Assembly (NCBI RefSeq): GCF_019048865.1
Contig: NZ_CP077604.1
Location: 2,046,001 to 2,110,000, forward strand
Direction of reading: 5' to 3'
Length of the DNA: 64,000 bases
Source: Aquihabitans sp. G128
GTDB lineage: Bacteria; Actinomycetota; Acidimicrobiia; Acidimicrobiales; Iamiaceae
The notes under the pieces are model-generated. The model was not told the DNA's origin and made no database searches. It was given only the letters and a program-made list of their open reading frames with translations. Positions 57,844-64,000 of the stretch are shown piece by piece. Made by a program: the position numbers and the translations under genes. Numbering within the stretch: the first letter of the stretch is position 1; every line of letters begins with the position of its first letter.

Positions 57844-59955
57844 TCACCCCAACCCGACGGCGCCGTCGACCGGCTCGATGGGATCGGCCGGCGTGAAGCC
57901 GAACACCTTCCCGTAGAACCACAGCTCGGCCTCGAGCGCCCGCACGATGTTGGCGGCCTGGCGGAACCCGTGCTGCTCGCCCTCGAAGAGGAGGTAGGCG
58001 TGGGGCACGCCCTTCTCGGCCAGGGCGGCCACGATCATCTCGGCCTGGTTGGGCGGCACCACCTCGTCCTCGCTGCCCTGGAGGACGATGAGCGGGGCCG
58101 AGAAGCCGTCGGTGTGGTGGATGGGCGAGCGCTCGGCGTAGGTGGCCTCGGCCTCGGGCCACGGCCCCACCAGGCCGTCGAGGTAGCGGCTCTCGAACTT
58201 GTGGGTGTCGGTGGCCAGGGCCGCCAGGTCGGCCACGCCGTAGTGGCTGGCGCCGGCCTTGAACACGTCGTGGAAGCAGAGCGCGGCGAGCGTCGTGTAG
58301 CCGCCGGCCGAGCCGCCCCGGATGGCCAGGCCCTCGGGGTCGACCAGGTGCTCGGCGGCCAGGTGGGCCGCGGCGGCCACCGCGTCCTGCACGTCGACGA
58401 TGCCCCACGCCCCGTCGAGCAGGCGGCGGTACGGGCGGCCGTAGCCGGTGGAGCCGCCGTAGTTGACGTCGACCACCGCGAAGCCGCGGCTGGTCCAGAA
58501 CTGCTTGCCCAGGGCGAGCACGTTGCGCGCCGCGGAGGTGGGACCGCCGTGGACCATGACCACCAGCGGCGGCAGCTCGCCCTCGGGCCCGGCGACCTCG
58601 GGGTTGGCCGGCGGGTAGTGGAGCGCGTGGGCGGTGCGGCCGCCGGCCGACGGGAACGACACGTGGGCCGGCCGGGAGAACCACGAGGGGTCGATGCCCA
58701 GGTCGCGGGCGGGGCGCAGCCGCTCGAGGCTCACCGTGGCCGCCGAGTCGCCGGGGTCGGAGCCGCCCGGGTCGTCGTCGCCCAGGTCGCCCTCGAGCCG
58801 CTCGCTGACGGTGGCCAGGTACGGCGCCGGCTCGCTGACGGCGCTGCCGGCCACCAGGAGCACGCTGGCGCCGTCGCCGGCCGCCACCACCTGGCTGACC
58901 TCGCTGAACGGAGTGGCCAGCTCCTCGAAGCTGCCGTCGGCGTTCACCAGCACCAGGGAGTCGGCCCCGTCGCTGGCCATCGAGGCCACCAGGCGGCGCC
59001 CCGAGAGCTCCGCCCACCAGCGCAGGCCGCCCACCCAGAGCCCGCCGCCGACCTCGCCCTCGACGACGCCGCCGGCGATGACCGGGCGCGACGCCTCGGC
59101 CACGCCCGGCTCGCCGAGCGCGTCGACGGGGATGCGGTACGGGTTCCACCAGCCGTTGCGATCGCTGGAGAAGACCAGGTCGCCGTCGGCCAGGAACCCG
59201 GGCTGCACCACCGACTCCTCGGGCCCGCCGGCCGCCACGACCTCGTCGACGGTGCCCACCGGCGTGCCGGCGGCGTCCCAGTCGATCCGGGCCAGCACCA
59301 GCTCGGTCCCGTCCCAGGGCATGCGGGGGTGGTCCCAGCGCAGCCAGGCGAGGTGGTCGCCCCGGACCGCCGGCGACTGGACGAAGTCGCTCCCGGTGGC
59401 CAGCACCCGCACGAGGGTGGGATCGGCCACCGCCGAACCGTCCAGGGGCAGGGCCACCAGCTCGTTGGCCGCCTCGCCGTGCTGGGCCACCACCTCGGGC
59501 TCGTGGCTCTCGCGCACGCAGACGAGCCAGTCGTCGCCCAGCCAGGTGGGCTCGCTCCAGCGCAGGCCGCGGGCCACGACGGGCTCCGGGGTGATCGGCG
59601 TCGGCTCGGCCCCCGGGTCGACCCGGTAGAGGCGCTGGTCGGCCCAGTTGGCGAACACCACGGTGCGGTCCCGCACCGCCCAGGCGCCGCCGCCGTACTC
59701 CATGACCGCGGTGCGGGCGTTCCAGGCGGCGCCGCCCTCGGGGTCCCACGCCGGGAACAGGTCGTGGCGCTGGCCGCCGCTCGAGCGCCGCACCAGCTGG
59801 TAGCGGCCGCCCTCGGACGGGCGCTGCTCGTTCCACCAGACGTCGTGGCCGTCGGCGCGGACCTCGCTGACCCCGGCGGCGCCCTCGGTGAGGGTGGCGG
59901 CGGTGATCGGCGAGGGCCACGCCCCGAACGGCACGGCGGGCAGCGGGTCGTTCAT
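57844..59955 (-). CDS. S9 family peptidase (prolyl oligopeptidase/DPP-type)
   Basis: A 703-residue cytosolic protein. The N-terminal 400 residues are a seven-bladed beta-propeller with repeating WD-like strands. The C-terminal 280 residues are an alpha/beta hydrolase with the nucleophile in RGGSAGGYT (near residue 548), Asp in GSEDEVVPP and His in EGEQHGFRQ. It hydrolyses peptides or acyl-peptides; specificity is unknown. The ATG has GAAGG about 10 nt upstream. Confidence 0.9.
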   Translation of the reverse strand: MNDPLPAVPFGAWPSPITAATLTEGAAGVSEVRADGHDVWWNEQRPSEGGRYQLVRRSSGGQRHDLFPAWDPEGGAAWNARTAVMEYGGGAWAVRDRTVVFANWADQRLYRVDPGAEPTPITPEPVVARGLRWSEPTWLGDDWLVCVRESHEPEVVAQHGEAANELVALPLDGSAVADPTLVRVLATGSDFVQSPAVRGDHLAWLRWDHPRMPWDGTELVLARIDWDAAGTPVGTVDEVVAAGGPEESVVQPGFLADGDLVFSSDRNGWWNPYRIPVDALGEPGVAEASRPVIAGGVVEGEVGGGLWVGGLRWWAELSGRRLVASMASDGADSLVLVNADGSFEELATPFSEVSQVVAAGDGASVLLVAGSAVSEPAPYLATVSERLEGDLGDDDPGGSDPGDSAATVSLERLRPARDLGIDPSWFSRPAHVSFPSAGGRTAHALHYPPANPEVAGPEGELPPLVVMVHGGPTSAARNVLALGKQFWTSRGFAVVDVNYGGSTGYGRPYRRLLDGAWGIVDVQDAVAAAAHLAAEHLVDPEGLAIRGGSAGGYTTLAALCFHDVFKAGASHYGVADLAALATDTHKFESRYLDGLVGPWPEAEATYAERSPIHHTDGFSAPLIVLQGSEDEVVPPNQAEMIVAALAEKGVPHAYLLFEGEQHGFRQAANIVRALEAELWFYGKVFGFTPADPIEPVDGAVGLG

Positions 59956-60030
59956 GCGGTGACGTCCTTCGATCGGTCGGGTGCTGGCCCTTGCTACCGG
60001 ATGGCACGCCTCCGCGGCGCGCCGGTGCGG

Positions 60031-61227
60031 CTACTTGGCCAGGAGGTCGGCGATGCGCTGGACGCCCTCGGCGAGGTCGTCGTCGCCCAGGGCGAAGCTC
60101 ATGCGGGCGTAGCCCGGTGCGGCGAAGGCCTCGCCCGGCACGATCGCCACCTTGGCCTCCTCGAGGATGAGGTCGGCCAGCTCGAGGGTGGTCCGGACCG
60201 TGTGCCCCGCGACCTTCCGCTGGAGCACCGACTTGAAGCTGGGGAAGCCGTAGAAGGCACCCTCGGGCTCGAGGCAGGTGACGTCGGGGATGGCGTTGAG
60301 GCCCTTCCACAGCGCGATGCGGCGGCGGTCGAAGGACTCGCGGAAGCGGGCGACGTCGTCGAGGCTGCCCGACACCGCGGCCAGGGCGGCCCGCTGGGAC
60401 ACGTTGGCGACGTTGGACGTCTCGTGGCTCTGGAGGTTGGTGGCGGCCTTGACGATGTCGGACGGGCCGATGAGCCACCCCACCCGCCAGCCGGTCATGG
60501 CATAGGTCTTGGCCACGCCGTTGAGCACGATGCAGCCGTCGGCCAGCTCGGGCACCACCACGGGCATCGAGTGGAACTCGTTGTCGCCGTAGGTGAGGTG
60601 CTCGTAGATCTCGTCGGTGACCACCCAGATGCCGTGCCCCACGGCCCAGCGGCCGATGGCCTCCACCTCGTCGCGCGGGTACACCGCGCCGGTGGGGTTC
60701 GACGGCGACACGAAGACCAGCGCCTTGGTCTTGGGCGTGCGGGCCTTCTCGAGCTGCTCGACGGTCACGCGGAAGCCGGTGCCCTCGTCAGCCAGGACCT
60801 CGACGGGGATGCCGCCGGCCCGGCGGATGGGCTCCGGGTACGTGGTCCAGTAGGGCGCCGGGAGGATGACCTCGTCGCCCGGGTCGATCAGGGTGGCGAA
60901 GGCGTTGGCCACCGCGTGCTTGCCGCCGTTGGTGATGAGCACCTGGGAGGCCTCGACGTCGTAGCCGGAGTCCCGGGCGGTCTTGGCCGCCACGGCCTCC
61001 TTGAGCTCGGGGAGCCCGCCGGCGGGCGTGTAGCGGTGGTTCTTGACGTCGGAGCAGGCGGCGATGGCGGCCTGGACGATGTGGTCCGGGGTGGCGAAGT
61101 CGGGTTCGCCGGCGCCGAAGCCGATGACCGGCTCGCCCGCCGCCTTCAGCGCCTTGGCCTTGGCGTCGACGGCCAACGTGGCCGAAGGGGCGATGGCGGC
61201 GATGCGGTCGGACACTCGGGTACCCAT
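60031..61227 (-). CDS. PLP-dependent aminotransferase, aspartate aminotransferase type
   Basis: A 398-residue class I aminotransferase. Motifs are [47 protein letters not shown] and the PLP lysine in [16 protein letters not shown]. It is closest to prokaryotic AspC/AspAT type Ib. The ATG at 61227 is chosen because GAGGAG lies 5 nt upstream; an open frame continues to 61305. It is divergent from serC, with 178 bp between them that shows no strong promoter motif. Confidence 0.9.
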   Translation of the reverse strand: MGTRVSDRIAAIAPSATLAVDAKAKALKAAGEPVIGFGAGEPDFATPDHIVQAAIAACSDVKNHRYTPAGGLPELKEAVAAKTARDSGYDVEASQVLITNGGKHAVANAFATLIDPGDEVILPAPYWTTYPEPIRRAGGIPVEVLADEGTGFRVTVEQLEKARTPKTKALVFVSPSNPTGAVYPRDEVEAIGRWAVGHGIWVVTDEIYEHLTYGDNEFHSMPVVVPELADGCIVLNGVAKTYAMTGWRVGWLIGPSDIVKAATNLQSHETSNVANVSQRAALAAVSGSLDDVARFRESFDRRRIALWKGLNAIPDVTCLEPEGAFYGFPSFKSVLQRKVAGHTVRTTLELADLILEEAKVAIVPGEAFAAPGYARMSFALGDDDLAEGVQRIADLLAK

Positions 61228-61405
61228 GGGGACTCCTCGGAGGCGATGTGGTGCGGCGGCGGGGCCGGCTCGCACCGGCAGCGGGGCCGTGGACCATGGT
61301 GACACGCCCCGACCCCTCCCCCGAAGCCGGTAAGCCGCCCCGGCCCGGATCCGAGCAGGTCAACCGCTTCGACCGGCCCGGTGCCCGGCTGCGAGACTCG
61401 GCCCC

Positions 61406-62545
61406 ATGAGCACCGGGACCCCCTCGATCACCATCCCCGCCGACCTCCTGCCGGTCGACGGCCGCTTCGGTTGCGGCCCCTCCAAGGTCCGCCCCGAGGC
61501 CGTCGCCGCCCTGGCCGCCGAGGCGCCCGACTACCTCGGCACCTCCCACCGCCAGGCCCCGGTGAAGTTCATGGTCAGCCGCCTCCGCAACGCGGTGGCC
61601 GAGCTCTTCGCCCTGCCCGACGGCTACGAGGTCATCCTCGGCAACGGCGGCACCACCGCCTTCTGGGACGCCGCGGTCTTCGGGCTCATCGACGACAAGA
61701 GCCAGCACCTCACCTTCGGCGAGTTCTCCGGCAAGTTCGCCGAGTGCGCCACCCGGGCCCCGTTCCTGCAGGACCCCTCGGTGATCAGCGCCGAGCCCGG
61801 CACCGCCCCCACCGCCCGGGCCGAGGCCGGCATCGACCTCTACGCCCTCACCCACAACGAGACCAGCACCGGCGTGGCCATCCCGATCGTGCGCCCCGAG
61901 GGCGCCGACGACGGTGCCCTGGTGGCCGTCGACGCCACCTCCGCCGCCGGCGGCCTGAAGTTCGACGCCAGCCAGACCGACGTCTACTACTTCGCCCCGC
62001 AGAAGTGCCTGGCGTCCGACGGCGGCCTGTGGATCGCGGCGGTCTCCCCCACCGCCGTCGAGCGCATCGAGCGGGTCGCCAGCAGCGGCCGGTGGATCCC
62101 GGCGTCGCTCGACCTGAAGATCGCCCTCGACAACTCGCTCAAGGACCAGACCTACAACACCCCGGCGCTGGCCACGATCTTCCTGGCCGTCCACCAGATG
62201 GAGTGGATCAACCAGAACGGCGGCCTGGGCTTCTCGTCGGGCCGCAGCGCTCGTTCCGCCGAGATCGTCTACGGCTGGGCCGAGCGGTCCGACTACGCCA
62301 CGCCGTACGTGGCCGACCCCGCCCTGCGCTCGAACGTGGTCGCCACCATCGACCTCGACGACGCCATCGACGCCACCACCGTGTCGAAGGTCCTCCGGGC
62401 CAACGGCGTGGTCGACACCGAGAGCTACCGCAAGCTGGGCCGCAACCAGCTCCGCGTGGCGCTGTTCCCGGCCATCGACGCCGAGGACGTCGACCAGCTC
62501 ACCCGCTGCATCGACCACGTGGTGGCCGAGCTCCGCACCGCCTGA
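61406..62545 (+). CDS. serC: Phosphoserine aminotransferase
   Basis: A 379-residue PLP enzyme matching the mycobacterial SerC type, with LGTSHRQAPVKFMVSRLRNAVAELFALP, ILGNGGTTAFWDAAVFGL, VDATSAAGG and the PLP lysine in FAPQKCLASDGGLW. It converts 3-phosphohydroxypyruvate from SerA into phosphoserine. It is followed by a long inverted repeat shared with the convergent Fur gene. Confidence 0.95.
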   Translation: MSTGTPSITIPADLLPVDGRFGCGPSKVRPEAVAALAAEAPDYLGTSHRQAPVKFMVSRLRNAVAELFALPDGYEVILGNGGTTAFWDAAVFGLIDDKSQHLTFGEFSGKFAECATRAPFLQDPSVISAEPGTAPTARAEAGIDLYALTHNETSTGVAIPIVRPEGADDGALVAVDATSAAGGLKFDASQTDVYYFAPQKCLASDGGLWIAAVSPTAVERIERVASSGRWIPASLDLKIALDNSLKDQTYNTPALATIFLAVHQMEWINQNGGLGFSSGRSARSAEIVYGWAERSDYATPYVADPALRSNVVATIDLDDAIDATTVSKVLRANGVVDTESYRKLGRNQLRVALFPAIDAEDVDQLTRCIDHVVAELRTA

Positions 62546-62558
62546 CCTCGACCCACAC

Positions 62559-62620
62559 CACGGCGAACCGGGCGGAGAACACGGGGCCCTGGCCCCGGAA
62601 ACCCCGCCCGGTTCGCCGTG
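62559..62620. terminator. Bidirectional hairpin between serC and the Fur-family gene
   Basis: Perfect 17-bp arms (62559-62575 and 62604-62620, starting CACGGCGAACC) with a nested GGGGCC/GGCCCC hairpin in the 28-nt loop. The position between convergent genes fits a shared terminator. Confidence 0.7.
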
Positions 62621-62627
62621 ATCGCGC

Positions 62628-63095
62628 TCAGTGCGGGTGGTCGTGGTCGGCCGGGGCGGCGCCGGACAGCCCGACGCAGGCGGCGCAGCGACCGGGGAGG
62701 GTCACCGCCTCGGCGCGCAGCACGAAGCCGTGCTCGGCGCGCAGGCGGGCGGCGACGGCGGCCAGCAGCTCGGGGTCGGCGCCGATGATGGCGCCGCAGC
62801 CCTCGCACACCAGGTGGTGGTGCGCCTGCTCGGGCAGGTGGAACACCGCCGTGCCGCCGGCCACCTCGATGCGGGTGACCACGCCCAGCTCGGCCAGCCG
62901 GTCGAGCGTGCGGTAGACGGTGGACTCGTGGAAGTCCGGGTCGACCGCCCGCACCGCCTCCACCACCTCGGGGGCCGTCACGTGGTGGCTGGCGCCACCC
63001 ACCAGGACCTCGACCACCAGCTTGCGGGCGTGGGTGATGCGCCCGCCCCCGTCGCGCAGCCGATCGAGGATCTCGGCGGCACGGGCGTCGGGCAC
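62628..63095 (-). CDS. Fur family metalloregulator (FurB/Zur-like)
   Basis: A 155-residue Fur protein. The winged helix is at about 1-75 (RITHARKLVVEVLVG, HHVTAPEVVEAVRAVDPDFHESTVYRTLDRLAELGVV). The dimer domain has the regulatory site HHHLVCEGCG and a structural CAAC pair. The C-terminus HDHPH may add ligands. Zinc or iron sensing cannot be decided. The GTG at 63095 is chosen for a TAGCGT box 7 nt upstream; an ATG at 63128 is the alternative. Confidence 0.88.
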   Translation of the reverse strand: MPDARAAEILDRLRDGGGRITHARKLVVEVLVGGASHHVTAPEVVEAVRAVDPDFHESTVYRTLDRLAELGVVTRIEVAGGTAVFHLPEQAHHHLVCEGCGAIIGADPELLAAVAARLRAEHGFVLRAEAVTLPGRCAACVGLSGAAPADHDHPH

Positions 63096-63102
63096 GCCGG
63101 GC

Positions 63103-63108
63103 ACGCTA
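63103..63108 (-). promoter_or_regulatory. -10 box of the Fur-family gene (leaderless)
   Basis: TAGCGT on the minus strand, 7 nt before the GTG at 63095. Confidence 0.45.
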
Positions 63109-63181
63109 CCGCCGAGCGGGTGCGCCATGATGCGGGCTGGTGCCGGCGACCGTGCCGGCCCGAAGACCACGAGGTGCACCC

Positions 63182-63430
63182 ATGGCCAAGTCGCTCGAAG
63201 ACGCCCGCAAGAAGCTCGACGACGAGTACGGCCAGGTCCGACGCCACTTCGACGACATCCACAAGGCCCTCGACGCCGTCGAGCAGGCGGGGCCCGAGGA
63301 CGAGCTCGAGCGGCTCCTCGGCGAGCTGGAGGACGCGGTGAAGAAGGTCCGCACCGGCGGGCTGGTGGGCCACGGCGCCAACGGCCACACCCGGGCCCGC
63401 AAGGAGTACCTGCAGATCAAGCAGGGCTGA
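63182..63430 (+). CDS. Small helical hypothetical protein
   Basis: An 82-residue acidic, helical protein with two amphipathic helices (LEDARKKLDDEYGQVRRHFDDIHKALDAVEQ and EDELERLLGELEDAVKKVR), a Gly/His-rich loop and a basic end. No family is recognised; coiled-coil dimerisation is likely. The ATG has GAGGTG about 5 nt upstream. The following 112 bp, to the metY stop, hold no clear feature beyond G/C-rich runs. Confidence 0.6.
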   Translation: MAKSLEDARKKLDDEYGQVRRHFDDIHKALDAVEQAGPEDELERLLGELEDAVKKVRTGGLVGHGANGHTRARKEYLQIKQG

Positions 63431-63542
63431 GGCCGCACGCGGGAGGGCCCGCCGCTGCCGCCACCCGGGGGAGGGGGTGGGTGGCGGGCGACGGGCCCGA
63501 ACCGACTCGGACCCCACCGGGCCCCGATCGGTTACCTCCGGT

Positions 63543-64000
63543 TCACCTCGCGGCGGCGAAGCCCTTCTCGAGGTCCTCGATGATGTCGTCGATGGTCTCG
63601 AGGCCCACCGAGAGGCGCACCAGGCCCGCCGTCACGCCCGAGGCGGCCTGCTCCACCTCGGTGAGCTGGCTGTGGGTGGTGGACGCCGGGTGGATGGCCA
63701 GGCTGCGCACGTCGCCGATGTTGGCCACGTGGCTGTGCAGGGTGAGGCCCTCGACGAACTTGGCGCCGGCTTCGCGGCCGCCGGCGATGGTGAAGGCCGG
63801 GACCGAGCCGAAGCCGCGGCCGCCGGTCAGGGCCTTGGCCCGCTCGTGCCAGGGCGAGTCGGGCAGTCCGGCGTAGTTGACCGCCTCCACCTGCGGGTGG
63901 GCGGCCAGGTACTCGGCCACCGCCTGGGCGTTCTGGTTGTGGCGCTCCAGCCGCAGGCTCAGGGTCTCGAGGCCCTGCAGCAGCAGGAACGAGTTGAACG
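63543..64000 (-). CDS. metY: O-acetylhomoserine sulfhydrylase/aminocarboxypropyltransferase (C-terminal part)
   Basis: The last 152 residues of a Cys/Met metabolism PLP enzyme; the start and the PLP lysine lie outside the window. Typical end motifs are [78 protein letters not shown] and [19 protein letters not shown]. It would join O-acetylhomoserine and sulfide to homocysteine. Confidence 0.85.
   Translation of the reverse strand, partial: FNSFLLLQGLETLSLRLERHNQNAQAVAEYLAAHPQVEAVNYAGLPDSPWHERAKALTGGRGFGSVPAFTIAGGREAGAKFVEGLTLHSHVANIGDVRSLAIHPASTTHSQLTEVEQAASGVTAGLVRLSVGLETIDDIIEDLEKGFAAAR

Noticed and set aside
56935..61302. Plus-strand open frame of 1455 codons
   Set aside because: It is antisense to serA, the S9 peptidase and the aminotransferase, which all have clear motifs. 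It is a shadow frame.

Overview
The window is a contiguous stretch of a very GC-rich actinobacterial chromosome (GTG starts frequent, third codon positions almost all G or C). Gene content and style suggest the class Acidimicrobiia or a close relative. That placement is inference: it rests on SCO6745-family and sunset-domain genes, an IclR regulator next to leuCD, a mycobacterial-type SerC and very common leaderless starts. No phage, insertion sequence, CRISPR array or plasmid gene was seen. The content is housekeeping plus accessory metabolism.

Layout. 1-402: start of a membrane zinc metallopeptidase. 459-13501: an acyl-CoA catabolic neighbourhood (TetR regulator, DoxX, two acyl-CoA ligases, a catalytically atypical isochorismatase-like protein, an amidohydrolase and two enoyl-CoA hydratases). 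Five promoters here carry near-identical 17-bp palindromes (TCTGACGGNCCGTCAGA), so it looks like one local TetR regulon. Unrelated genes are interspersed: an HtrA-like lipoprotein, a neocarzinostatin-like exported protein and a YcaQ-type DNA glycosylase. 13598-13791: tRNA-Gln and tRNA-Glu. 13979-15747: a BluB-CobT fusion for the lower ligand of cobalamin. 15866-22162: a diiron protein, a PP2C phosphatase, an FHA/HTH protein, a two-component system, a fatty acid hydroxylase-type enzyme and a second TetR regulator. 22349-26115: a nitrogen cluster (amtB, glnK and two OmpR-type winged-helix regulators). 26233-30602: gltX and neighbours. 30689-36778: a branched-chain amino acid type ABC system in which LivH, LivM, LivF and LivG are one polypeptide. 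36848-39685: an MFS transporter, pssA and psd.

40345-49447 is a branched-chain amino acid region. leuB, ilvE and cimA form one operon behind a leader with a short peptide (Val, Ile, Ile codons) and an intrinsic terminator. leuC and leuD lie downstream, divergent from an NdgR-like IclR gene, with a perfect palindrome between them. CimA, LeuCD, LeuB and IlvE would together make isoleucine precursors by the citramalate route. The rest holds a GreA-like factor with a duplicated N-terminus, exported and membrane proteins, a three-gene SPFH/zinc-ribbon/membrane module (52772-56145), serA and serC, an S9 peptidase, an aminotransferase, a Fur-family regulator and the end of an O-acetylhomoserine sulfhydrylase gene.

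Two sequence-level themes stand out. First, more than a dozen start codons lie only 6-8 nt after a TANNNT box, which implies widespread leaderless transcription and helps to fix starts. Second, three genes carry four frame breaks that are all repaired by adding one CG dinucleotide to an alternating GC run. A fifth gene and tRNA-Gln each look one base short in a homopolymer. These probably reflect sequencing or assembly indels rather than real pseudogenes.
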